Below are positions 34,590 to 45,800 of a DNA stretch of 64,000 nt, piece by piece. The translations under genes were made by a program, and so were the position numbers. The stretch is from Brachynemurus nebulosus. Lineage: Eukaryota > Arthropoda > Insecta > Neuroptera > Myrmeleontidae. Every line of letters starts with the position of its first letter. Position 1 is the first letter of the stretch. Under the pieces are notes generated by a model. It had not been told where the DNA came from, ran no database searches, and saw only the letters and a program-made list of their open reading frames with translations. Where the stretch lies: contig JAPWDM010000015.1 in assembly GCA_035578155.1 (NCBI GenBank), positions 676,001 through 740,000 of the forward strand, written 5' to 3'.

Positions 34590-36122
34590 TGTGTAGGTCT
34601 AAAAACAATGAAAAAAATTGAGGGTATTCACTACGATATAGTCTACCAGCGGTTACAGTATGAAATTTTTATCTGCACACATAACCTTAAAAAAAAATAA
34701 AACTGGAGATACTGCTAAATTTTGGTTTTTTGGTTTTAACTTCGGATTTTTTGAATGAAATTTGATGAAATTTTCAGAAAATATACTTTATAACATGGAC
34801 AATAACTGGTTAAAATTTCAAGTCAAAATATCTTACACAAACCCTAAAAATTGACGTCAAATTTGAAAATTGACTGGCCAATGATTTTTGTGCATTGTAT
34901 CGTACGAGGCTCTTTTTTTTCTTAAATTGTAAGTTTTTTTATTCACTTTATAACGGTGGACAAGGAAAAATTTTTAAGCTTGAAAAAAAGTGAAAAGAAT
35001 CGATTGGAAATTCAAAATTGTCGGCTATGAACAGTATTTGAAAAATAATTTAAATCAAGTAAACTGCTATAATTTAAAAATTTAAATAATAATTTGTTCC
35101 ATACAGTGGTCACAAGGTTCCATGTAAGGGTTACACTAATCGTACCCGATTAAAAAACCAAGTTTGGAGAGATGAAGGTTCAATTGTTTTCAAAAATACA
35201 CATCAAAAGTATATAAGCTGAAAGCTCCCATCCACCTCACAAGCTACAAATTCAACATTCTTTAAGAGTGTATTAGCAAACTAAGAAACAAACTAAGTGG
35301 CTTAATACTAGCCTTCCGAGGAACTGTGTACTTAATTTTTCCAAAGTTGGTTTTTTAATTGGGTTTGATTCGTGTAATCCTCATTTGGAAGCTTGTAACC
35401 CTTGTATAGGAGAAATTATTATAATTCATAATATTATTATGGCGGTTTACTTGATTTAAATTATTGCAGCTGCTCTTGAATTTGCAGCTTGTAAGGTGGG
35501 TCGGAGCTTATATACTTTTGATGTTATGTATTTTTGAAAACAGTTGAACCTTCATTTCTCCCAACTTGTTATTTTTAATGGGGTACGATTCGCGTAATCC
35601 TCATATGGAAGCTTGTAACCCTTGTATGGGACAAATTATTACAACGTATATTTAAATTATGGCAGTTTACTTGATTTAAATTATTTTTCAAATACTGTTC
35701 ATAGCCGACAGTTTTGAATTTCTAATCGATTTTTTTCACTTTTTTTCAAGCTTAAAAATTTTTCCTTGTCCACCGTTATAAAGTGAATAAAAAAACCTAC
35801 AATTTAAGAAAAAAAGAGCCTCGTACGATACAATGCACAAAAATCATTGGCCAGTCAATTTTTAGGGTTTGTGTAAGACATTTTGACTTGAAATTTTAAC
35901 CAGTTATTGTCCATGTTATAAGGTATATTTTCTGAAAATTTCATCAAATTTCATTCAAAAAATCCGAAGTTAAAACCAAAAAACCAAAATTTAGCAGTAT
36001 CTCCAGTTTTATTTTTGTTTTTTAAGGTTATGTGTGCAGATAAAAATTTCATACTGTAACGGCTGGTAGACTATATCGTAGTGAATACCCTCAATTTTTT
36101 TCATTGTTTTTAGACCTACACA
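34590..36122. mobile_element. Fold-back element, about 1.5 kb near-palindrome
   Basis: The element starts TGTGTAGGTCTAAAAACAAT and ends with its inverse, flanked by TA on both sides (34588-34589, 36123-36124). The arms match over at least 450 bp. Inverse similarity continues toward the centre through words such as ATCAAAAGTATATAAGCT (35208 region and 35500 region), so most of the element can fold on itself. A block with CAAGGGTTACAAGCTTCC appears more than once near the centre. It has no coding capacity. The TA flanks suggest mobilisation by a Tc1/mariner-type enzyme. Confidence 0.8.
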
Positions 36123-36167
36123 TAGAGCCGCAGGTCCACCAGTGACGCAATAAGGAGTTAAAACAAT

Positions 36168-36361
36168 ACCGCTGTGGAGTCGTAAGAACAGGCCCACAGC
36201 GGCATAACAAAATATCACAGATAGAAGGAAACAAATGATGTACCACCTCGGGTGTAAAAGACCCTCGGTAGTACATCTTTAAAAAACAATAACGGAAACA
36301 AAACAACAAGTATGAATAACAAACAGTACCACTAAGGGTGTAAAAGGCCCTTAGTGGCATA
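36168..36361 (-). repeat. Three hairpins in LINE 3' UTR
   Basis: Stem-loops at about 36168-36205 (CCGCTGTGG / CCACAGCGG), 36241-36275 (weaker) and 36327-36361 (CCACTAAGGG / CCCTTAGTGG). At least two are followed on the plus strand by GGCATA. A fourth of the same design lies in element E3 at 37641-37680. Stem sequences differ while pairing is kept. Confidence 0.7.
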
Positions 36362-36524
36362 GCGAAACACTAAAAGTACTCTGCCAGGCCAGCTGGAACA
36401 GGGTATTGTTAATAAATAAGACGAACACAAATCATTTTAAACATAAAGATTAAAACAAGGCTGAAATTTTAAAATATCGGGGGAGAATCAAGAGACGACT
36501 TGTAAAATCAGAGATGGTATGCCC

Positions 36525-37216
36525 CTAAAGCCTCTGAAGAAGATACGAATTTCTGAGAAATTCAAGCATCTTTCTTTCAGAGGCAGCATCGTAAGATAAA
36601 GCTTCGGCTACACTATCTGGGAGCTGCAGCCTTTGGCGCAATGGCTCAAGGGCTACACATTCCTCAACTATATACCTCACGGTCAGCGCCGTCCCGCAGG
36701 CGGCGCACCTTGGCTGATCCTCACCGGCGAGAAGATGACGATGTGTTAACGCCGTGTGACCCAAGCGTAAACGCGTCAGGGCCACACTCTCTCGCCGGCT
36801 CAGATTTACAGGTGCCGGAGTTCTTCAGACCTCAGGTTTCACCTGTCTGAGCTTAGCCGTGAGGTTGTTCCACTCACATTGCCATTTCTGATCAATCGCG
36901 GATCATACGCACACTCTCAGATCCTCTGGGCGAATGGCAATGTCCTGTGGCTCACCGACTTCGGCTGCATGACGTGCTGCCTGGTCGGCGAGTTCATTGC
37001 CAGGTATCCCCACATGTCCGGGTATCCAGAAGAAGGTGATAGACTTCTGGCGGAGCATGTAGAAATACGTCAGGATGTTCTGCACCAGTGGATCGATGGT
37101 ATGACAGTGGCAGATCGCTTGCAACGCACTCAATGAGTCGGAACAAATGAGGAATACGCTGTCTTCCGATGTTTGACAGAATCACAGGGCTTGCAAAATA
37201 GCAAATAATTCCGCAG
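36525..37216 (-). pseudogene. RNase H and C-terminal region of a LINE ORF2, truncated
   Basis: The minus-strand reading begins at AELFAI (37216), next to the TTA repeat. It continues in another phase with ITFFWIPGHVGIPGNELADQ, the HxGIxGNExAD signature of RNase H. The final stretch (36785-36525) reads ALTRLRLGHTALTHRHLL, then PRCAACGTALTVRYIVEEC. This is the CCHC-like ending shared by RNase H-bearing LINEs. Stops and phase changes occur near 37130 and 36900. The upstream RT and endonuclease are absent. Confidence 0.8.
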
Positions 37217-37247
<31 letters not shown>

Positions 37248-37251
37248 GTAT
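37217..37251. repeat. (TTA)n microsatellite at element junction
   Basis: About ten TTA units join the truncated RNase H LINE to the 3' end of element E3. Confidence 0.9.
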
Positions 37252-38638
37252 TTTTTTTATTAAAATTGGGGTACTGCTGCCGGTGGATGGCGCGGTCAGC
37301 AGCACCCGGCGGCATCGCCTACTAAGGGCATGCGCCGCCATAAACAGTGGAAATAAAATATACACAGAACAGACAGGGACACATAAATGCAATAGACAAC
37401 GGACAAACACATAAATTAAAACAAAATAACGGGCAGATTCTGCCATCCCAGGGTCTAGTGAAACGCTCGGTTAAGGCAGGACATGACGCACTAGGCGATA
37501 AGATGTAGTATCCTGTCCTCAAATTGGCAAAATTACGTTCTTCACACCACTGGTACAGACACAAAACTCAGTGGTGCGGAGCAATTTCACAAATAGTCAA
37601 TGCAAAAAAAAGACGACACGAAACAAGAAGAATTAAAAAAATACCGCCAGGGGTGTAAAGAGCTCTCTGGTGGCATAACAAAGGATAAAAAAGTTAAAAC
37701 AAGCACAAGGCGATTAAAAACAAACAACGCAAACTTTGATTAAAAAATAAAACAGCAATATCACATAAGTTCCAGTCGAATTAATTGCTCTGTGACACGA
37801 TCCTGGTCTGCATAACTCCGACAATTCCGAAACGGCTTCGTCAACTCATAGGAACTCATCCGTGTAAGGAACAAGTGACGTCTGCTTACTAAGTGAGTAA
37901 CTTACAACCTTTCAGTCAGACGCCGGGGTTCAACTTAAACGGGAGACCGGTACTTGACTCAGCGACGTTCGTCCGAATCGGGGCTACAGGGAACAAGACA
38001 ATGCCACAGAGTATCACAGACAAAATCTGACCAAGACTGTCTTCACCATTCCGACGGGGCGGAAGCGGCCACATCGACGCCCAGAACCGCATCCATATGA
38101 GGGACGACGACGTCTACTTACTGGGCGAGCTCGCTCAAGCTGTTCGGTTAGACATAGACTCATACAGCGAAAGAGTGCGTCGAGTACCACATTCCTACCC
38201 GTCGAAATAACAAAGACAAAGATCAAGACGTATCACAATAAATATATATCACAGATGTGTAACACTAGTGTGCACAAACCAGTGTACACTATAAAGAGTA
38301 AAAACAATAATATCACAGGACGAAATCTATCACAGATCAGACTACCACAAATCACAGCATAAAAATATCACCAATCGACTGGGCGGAACACGACTCACGA
38401 CTTTGAAAATCACACACATACGGATACTAAACGCACACGAACTGTTGCCAGACATCCGGGCGAGAAGCTATTGCACAATCAGACGGTGGTGTTTCTCTCA
38501 TACGGTGGATATCTCTGTCGGTCATACGACGTTCGTCCTCGTCGAAAAAAATACCAGAGCCTCGTCAGCCTGCTAGCCGAAGCTAACAGTTGCCCGCCGG
38601 GCACGAACGGGGACGTGAAGGATGGATTTTAGCCCAGC
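37252..38638 (-). mobile_element. Element E3, third TAA-flanked repeat, unclassified
   Basis: About 1.39 kb between TTA repeats on both sides. Its minus-strand 3' end carries a hairpin (around 37269-37305) shared with the fragment at 2023-2086. It also contains a hairpin at 37641-37680 like those in the neighbouring LINE 3' UTR, so it may be the 3' UTR of a related LINE. The only frame of note is 70 codons (38014-38226) and unrecognised. Base composition is richer in G+C than the surroundings. Confidence 0.5.
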
Positions 38639-38913
38639 ATTATTAGTATTATTATTATTTGAGAATTTAACGAAAGAAACGCGACTGCACTTCAAAAACC
38701 CCCAGGCGGAGGAAAAAGTGTCCGTGCAGCGTACCAGGTCAGGTACTTCAAAGTCAGGTACGTAATGTCCGTCATACAGCATCCCCTTCCTGGTCTTCCC
38801 TACCTAATAAATCCCCGAACCTCGCTGAGAAACCATAACAGTGGGAGATTCGAGGGCAGGTCCAATGGATGTTCGAGGACCCGCTCTAAACGGGGCATGG
38901 GGTTCAAAGGTGT

Positions 38914-41900
38914 TCATGAACTCCCGGAAAAAGTCGTCTGGTGCGACCGAAGCGTGCGGAGCGTCCCGATAATAACTGCTTTTTGCATTGACGCCGCTAA
39001 CATGTTGGCGTGAGATCTACAAGCCGGAATGATGTTAAGATTGCGCACAAAGGAGTTATGCATACCCCCCAGACATCCGATTATAAGTACGACCAAGTGG
39101 ACCGTATAGCCCGGGTACAGTTGTCGCAGCTCGTGTATTAGATCTTGATATTTAATCCTTTTTTGCTCCTCCTTTTTGACTATGTTAGTTTCCGCCGGAG
39201 CAGAGAACTCGATAACATACATAGTCTGAGATGTTAAATCTTGGAGCACAACATCAGGCTTATTAGCGCTCAATTGCCTGGTAGTTGCAACCGGCATGTT
39301 CCAAAAGATCTTGCACTTTTGGTTGGCAACAAAGGATTCTACTTCCGCAGGATCGTAGGGCAAGACTGGTGTTTTGTCAACTTCGTAATGATGACGAAGA
39401 TAAAAATAAAGCACACGCAACGCTGCATTATGGCGATGGATATAGGTGGATTTAGCATAATAAGAACAACCTGAAGTCAGGTGCATTAAGGTTTCCGGGT
39501 ATGCTTTGCATGCCCGACACGAGGTACTCGAAACCCCTTTATTACCCATCACATATTTTTGGTGTGTTAAGGTGTTCCACACTCCATCTTGAGCTGCAGT
39601 GATAAAGCCCTCCGTTTCCGATTTAAGTCCATTAGCTCTCAAGAAAGCCCAAGTGAGTTCGCTCGAAAGGCCAAGGTTGTCAAGGTGACGGTAGAACATA
39701 CCCTGGTGAACTTTGTCGCGATGCTGATTGAGCAGATGTTGTTGCTCGGCTCTCTTGATTGCCGACTTTTGGCGCGACTGTGATAGTGAAAGAATGTTAT
39801 CATCACCGTCGCGATTACGCGGATCGAAGGCTACGCCCAAGATATTGGCGGCACGTTGCGCTGCTGTGAATAAAAATGCGCCTACGCCAGCAAGCTCGTG
39901 ATCCCTGACGAGTTGCAATAGCGGGTCTGAACTGTTAAGTACACGACAAGCTGTACCTAAGACTATACGATCATGTAAACGTTCGACTGACAGGAGCCCC
40001 CTCCCCCCCTGGTCTCGTGGGAGGTAAAGTCGTTGTGTCGATGCGCGTGGGTGCAAACTACGATTGATATTCATTATTTTTCGCGTGTCTCGGTCTAGTT
40101 CCTCCAATTCATTCACATTCCACTTAATTGAGCCAAAAGTATATAAAAGGATGGGTATGGCTAGCATATTTGTAGCGCTGGTCTTATTCTTCGCCGACAA
40201 TTCAGAACTCCAAATTTGTCGGAGAAGGCGCTTATATCTACTACTTAAGGCGGCCTTCATGTTCTTCACGTCTTGGATGTGACTTTCGCCAACACCAAGG
40301 TACGTATAGGTCGCTCCTTCATCAAGATGTTCTATGATGCTTCCATCCACTAATTGGGCGTGTGAATCAAAATTCGGAACTACACCATGCTTACAGTGCA
40401 CCACCGCGCATTTGTCCAGTCCGAACTCCATACCGATCGCGTGCGTGTATTCGTGTGTTAATTTTAGAGCGCAGTTGAGATCACTCTCCGATGAGGCATA
40501 CAGTTTTAAGTCATCCATATAAAATAAATGTGTGACTTTATGCTCGCGATTTCCTACCGGGCCACACAAGTACCCGGGTTCCTCTCTCAGGCTGATTGAC
40601 AGGGGCAACAACGAGATGCAAAACAAAAGTGGGCTGAGGCGGTCTCCTTGGTATACGCCTCGTTTGTATGTCACCAACTCCGTTGACACAACGTGTTCAC
40701 CGGATGTTATTGTGAACCTTGTTTTCCAGAGCGGCAACAGGTGTTCAATACACTTAATAATGTCGGGGTGGACTCGCAGACAATGAAGCAAATAGATAAT
40801 GAGCTCATGCGACGTTGTGTCAAATGCTTTCCGATAGTCCACCCAGGCTATGCTCAGGTTGCGTTTGTGCTGTCTAGCGTCCTGACAGATACATCTGTCG
40901 ACCAGCAAGTTGTCTTTGCAACCCGACATTCCTCTTTTTGAACCTCGTTGTTCATAGATCGGACTCCACACTGGTTCAATCGCCTTCAAGATGCGTTCAT
41001 ATAGAATGGAAGTGAACGCTTTATACACAGTGTTCAGGCACGTTATCGGTCTGTAGTTCTGTGGTTGTGATAGGTCTCCTTTTTTCGATATTAGGACCGT
41101 TCTTCCCTCAGCGAGCCACGATGGTATTGGCTCACAGTTAAATAACTAATTTGAAAATATACGGGCAAGGTGGTGGTGGGTACTAGCGAGCTTCTTCCAC
41201 CAAAAATTCGTTATTCCATCAATGCCCGGAGCCGAATAGTTCTTCTTGCCTTTGAAAGCAAGTTCGACTTCCTCTTTATCAACAGATGTTATACTGGTGT
41301 GAGATGGCACTTTGCCAAGCTGTTGTTTGCAGTACCATCTAAACTGGCTGATGGGAATACAGTCCAAGGCAGTCTCTTTAGTCGTCTCATATATCCCCCG
41401 CCAATAATCCTCTATTGCGTCGACCATCGGTGGTTGCTCCACGACAGGGCTTTTAGATGCGAACAGGCGTGAAGGGTTCGAGTTAAAGATCTTATTTTCC
41501 CGAATACACCGTTCACGCCGGGCTACTTTCTTCTTGGCCAGGGCCAATGCGCGTATCTTATCCAAATGTGTCTTTTTGATGGTCAACAGATTGCCCAAAT
41601 TTATCGTGTGATAGCGGTACCTTAGTTCTCTGGCAAAAGCCCGTACCTTTCGCGTAAAGCGCCTATTGGTCTGAATATATTCTATCACACATTGGATACG
41701 CGATACCAGCTGTCGTAGTGTCCTCACCTTGGTGTCAATTTGTTTAATACGGATACGTGCCTTCTCCTCTGCAGTCTTTTGCTGCTTAGTACATGGGGTC
41801 AGGACACGCATCGCTGCATATACTGCGTTGTCGACGTCGGTGAGATCACTGGATGGGGATAGATGATCGTCCAAAATTTCGTTTAGTAGGGTCAGTTGTT

Positions 41901-42570
41901 CGCCCTTTATATACGTCCGTCGGTAATTGGGACGTGGTCGTTTGTCAAAGTCTAAATCGGTATCGAGAAGATCGCGAAATTGTTTTCTTAAATTGTCTGA
42001 GACAGAAAGGGATTTATTTAGATCGGCATCATTCTGTGTGGGAGCTGAACTTGTTCTGGTGTTAGACTCTAGCACAGTATCTGTGTTGGCTTGATTTAAC
42101 AAGTCCGTCTGTGCCTCAGTAACTACGCTGCCACCGCAAGTTCCCGTTTGAACCCGCTCTATGATGTTATTGGTCGAGCTCTCACCGTTGACCGCAGAAT
42201 CCTGTTCAGCTTCCACCACTGCAGTTTCTGCAACCCTAGCTTCTTCGCGAGCTTCTCGATTATCGTCATGTCCGGTAGGTATGTTTAATTTTATAATTCG
42301 GGCTACATGGTCACGCAGATTTTGTGGCGTTAAATTAGAGTGTTCGGGATGCATCTGGCACCATATGGCGTGCATCCTTGCCATGTACCCTCTCTTATTT
42401 GGCTCACTTTGTGTGCGGCACGTGAGCAAATCTCTCCTCAAGCTGTCCGTCCACTCCAGGCGCACGAGACGAGAAGATGAATTTTGACTGGTTCCGCCTT
42501 TTTGTGCGGGCCCATCCGAGAGACCCGCGGCACGACCAGCCTTCCTAGTTCTATTACCGTTGGGAACTAG
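38914..42570 (-). pseudogene. F2-B ORF: Myb-like / RT / CCHC / restriction-like endonuclease, one stop
   Basis: The frame is open from the stop at 42571-42573 down to 38914 (about 1,218 codons) except for one TAG near 41147, where F2-A has TGG. In order: Ser/Gly-rich leader, Myb-like LEWTDSLRRDLL (42460), a basic helical region, WKK/SAPGID linker, NYRPITCL, motif A WVDYRKAFD, YQGDRLSPLLF and catalytic YMDD near 40517. Then CRACKAYPETLM (CX2CX8HX4C knuckle), KPDVVL, VIEF (PD-X14-E) and KRIKY. No ATG precedes the Myb segment; the first is the M of MARMHAIW. The endonuclease is expected to nick TAA repeats for target-primed reverse transcription. A single substitution separates it from an open frame. 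Confidence 0.88.
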
Positions 42571-42654
42571 TTAAAACCTGTTAGGGGTAGTTAGCCCGTT
42601 AACAGAGACCACCATTTAGCGCTGGTTGACTCCACGCACCAGGTACCAGAAAGT

Positions 42655-42740
42655 ACCTGGTCTTAGCTCGGGAACCCCGGGAGCGCTACTTCCCGTGATG
42701 TTGTAGCAACCGACCACCTAAGCAACCAGGTGTTACAACA
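42655..42740 (-). ncRNA. Candidate HDV-like self-cleaving ribozyme, F2-B 5' UTR
   Basis: Minus strand, in order: P1 TGTTGTA (42740-42734), P2 ACCTGGT (42731-42725), a 19-base P3 region, P1' TACAACA (42705-42699), P4 CGGGAA (42695-42690) with TTCCCG (42674-42669), joiner AGCTAAG, and P2' ACCAGGT (42661-42655). P1, P2 and P4 are perfect and nested in HDV order, and the joiner holds the active-site-like CTAAG. P3 is not clearly resolved. P1 starts about 13 bases inside the element end, so cleavage there would remove a little element sequence, a point against or needing explanation. Confidence 0.5.
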
Positions 42741-42752
42741 AGCCCCTGAGGG

Positions 42753-42753
<1 letters not shown>

Positions 42754-42800
<47 letters not shown>
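42754..42800. repeat. (TTA)n between F2-B and F1-B
   Basis: About 15 TTA units. It is the 3' junction of F1-B and the 5' junction of F2-B at once. Confidence 0.95.
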
Positions 42801-45800
42801 GACTTTTACGCCAACCTGGCGCTCACTACTCAGTAGGACAGTACTGGGTAACATTCACCTATACCGGCATTATGCAAGGTATTAGGCTCTGTGGAAGGGT
42901 AATGTGCCAAACCAATCCGTAAAAGTACCGTAGTACATTCACGGACGGCTTTGTCACATCACTCCTTATATTGTTGTTGTTGTTGCTTGAAACGAGGTGT
43001 TATGCGTCTATTTTGGTGTATACTGGTTCGTACGACGAGACTTTTGTGGGAGCGTAGATGTTGGCTCAATGACAGAGGGCTGTGAAAGCCTAGTTCGTTT
43101 TCGTGTCCTCAGATGGTAGGTAGGAGTAGGGACAGAGGGAAGGGAAAGGACTGTTTGTGTTTGTGTGTGTGTTTGTGTATGTGTGTGGATGTGTCTTTCT
43201 ATTTTACGTTTCTTGGTGTAGATGTTTTCTGGTTCATCAAATTGCTCATTAAGATCGGGTGTTCCTGGAACTGCGCGTTTAGATGGTACAGAGGTTGACG
43301 GACCTTGTGTGTTATTGAATTGGGGAGGATTGTGCACCAGAGCGGTAACAGTGACAGTGCGGCAGTTGTTCGATCCCCCCTCTCCATCAGACGAATTTGG
43401 ATCTGTATGTGTGTTAAGTGTTTGTCTTTCAGTGTTAGTGTATTGTGTGTTTATGTATGTGTGTTGTGTGTCAGTAGGATGAGTGTCAGTGCATTGTTCG
43501 CTCACTGTAGATGGCTCAGATGGAGTAGAAGCAGGTCTTGTGCTTTCACATATCGCAGTCGGATTCGTATTACTGAGGAACTTCCGTACTATACGACACG
43601 TGTTTATGATCACTGCCTTTTGCATAGTGACATATGTGTATTTTGGGAGACCCAAGAGGCTCAAACTATTATGTAGTGTGTGTGGAATGACCCCGGTGGC
43701 ACTGAGCACTATTGGAACGATGTGGACATGTTCCATTCGCCATTGTTGTTTTATTTCGGCTGCGAGGTCAGTGTATTTATCCAATTTAACTGCGTGTGTT
43801 TTTTGTAAGTTGTGTGTATTTGGAACCGCAATATCGATCAGATAGGTTGTCTTAGTGTTTTTCATTACGAAGGTGATATCTGGTCGACTTCCTTGACTCA
43901 ACCAGGCGTGCGACGCTGCTTTGTCGACGTTACTCTGATTAAGATCATGTGGATGTCTCCCATGTAAAGGCTTCCGAATCCATTGCTGAATTTTGTCCTC
44001 CTTCGTGACCAAACGGCAAAAACTATCTGGCATTTCTGTGTGTGAGAGGTTTAATGGTGTGTATGCCTTGTCGGCTTGGATTATTACATTGTGTAAGTGT
44101 GATGTGTGTGTTTTGGTGTAAAAGTATTCTCGCAAGTTATGAACCTGTTTATTATGCGTGTTCCTTATGTCTATAAGACCTCGACCCCCTTCGGCTCTTG
44201 GCAGCGTCAATCGTTCTATCGCTGCTTTGGGATGATGAATTCTGTATTTGGTCATAAGGACGCGGGTCCTGATCTCGATGTTTGTCAAGTCCGTAGGCGT
44301 CCATTTGATTACCCCAAATGAGTATGTTAGCACCGGAACTGCGTAGGTGTTAATTGCTTTGATGGTTTTTTTTCCATCAAGGTGGGTGCTCAGTAATCTC
44401 CGTACACGCGTTAGGTATTGCTGCATCAGGTGTTGTTTTACAGCGCTGTGATCTATACGTTCGTCCTGATTGAATCCGAGATACCGGTACGACTCTCCCT
44501 CGTCCATGGGCTGCATAACAGACTCTGGTTCGAGTTCGAATGCGACCGCATCTCGTTTTCCTCCAGAACGACATTGTGTTCGACATTTATCGATTCCGAA
44601 CTCCATACAGAGGTCTCGCGAAACCTCGTTGGAAAGTCCCAGCAGCTGCTGTAATTGATGTTTAGTAGCTGCATAGATCTTAATATCATCCATGTACATT
44701 AGATGTGAAATGGTATGGCGCGAATTCGTTTGCGTACCTACATTGTAACCGTATTTGGTTTCATTTAACAGGCGAGAAAGTGGGTTCATTGCGAGACAAA
44801 ACCATAATGGACTCAATGAGTCGCCTTGGAATATGCCGCGTCTTACTTGAATAAGGTCGCTTGTTGTTTTTTCATTACCAATACTCAAATGTAAGGTCGT
44901 TCGCCAGTCGGACATGATCGTTCCAAGGAAGTTCACGATACTTGGGTGTATTTTGTACAGCTCCAATACTCTCCGCAACCAGGAGTGCGGGACCGAATCA
45001 AATGCCTTTTTATAATCAATAAACGCTGTGTACAGGTTACGTTTTCTCCCTTTCGCTTGTTCCAGTACTACGGAGTCAATCAGAAGCTGCTCTTTGCAGC
45101 CTTGTGACCTCTTTCGACATCCCTTTTGTTCTTCTGTCAGTATGGTGTTAATCTGACAATGCTCATTGATCTTTTCTGCCAGACAGGACGTCAAAATCTT
45201 ATACACTGATTTTTTGTATCACTGTTTTTAGATTTCATGTATGTGATACCCTGCGTTAGGAACTTCGGTGTCAGGTTTGGTGTTTTTATAAATAGTGTAA
45301 AGTGTTCAGCGAGATACTTGTGTGTTGATGTAAAGTGTTTGAGCCAGTAGTTTTGTATGTTGTCGATGCCAGGTGCCTTCCAGTTATGCGATCTCTGTAA
45401 AGCTCTGGAGACGTCCTCTGTAGTAATGTTCGTATAGAGCATCTCCGGAAGATGTTCGTTATTCCTGTACTCTGTATCGATCCAGCTGGCTTTGTCGTTA
45501 TGGTCAATGGTGTTGGACCATATATTCGCCCAGAAACTATGGAGTGCGTTCTTCTCCGGTAGACCATTACTGTCAGTTACCGTGTTCGTTAGAGACTGAT
45601 AAAACCGTCTCTCGTTTCTGCTGAACGCTTGGTTTTGTCGTCTGCGTTCAGTACTGGTCTTATATCTTCGTAAGCGCTTCGCTAGTGCTGTTAATTTTTG
45701 GTGAAGCGTATCTCTGATCTCTGTGAGTGTTTTATTGGGTTCCTCGTATTGTGTGTGTACTGTGTGTTTGTGTAATATGTCGTGTATGTATTTGTTGAGC

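Larger units (their letters stand above)
36123..37216 (-). mobile_element. 5'-truncated LINE with RNase H domain, 3' end
   Basis: Minus strand. The end of the RNase H domain and the C-terminal region are followed by a 3' UTR with three hairpins (36168-36361). It is cut off on its 5' side at the TTA repeat 37217-37250, where E3 is joined. An RNase H domain after the RT points to the I/R1/LOA side of APE-type LINEs rather than the CR1-like LINE at 22230. Confidence 0.75.
38660..42753 (-). mobile_element. R4/Dong-type retrotransposon, family F2, copy B, near-intact
   Basis: Full-length at about 4.1 kb, with TTA repeats on both sides (38638-38658 and 42754-42800). It is the reference copy for F2. 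On the minus strand it has a 5' UTR of about 180 bp with a candidate ribozyme, one long frame interrupted by a single stop, and a 3' UTR that can fold around ACTGCACTT / AAGTGTCCGTGCAG. It sits between F1-B (upstream) and E3 (downstream) in the chain. Confidence 0.88.

Noticed and set aside
38014..38226. Arg-rich 70-codon protein in E3
   Set aside because: It is a short frame in G+C-richer sequence with no domain and no second copy to test conservation.
43140..43480. GT-rich microsatellite or regulatory tract
   Set aside because: It is the antisense of the His/Thr/Gln-rich coding tail of family F1 and occurs in all three copies.
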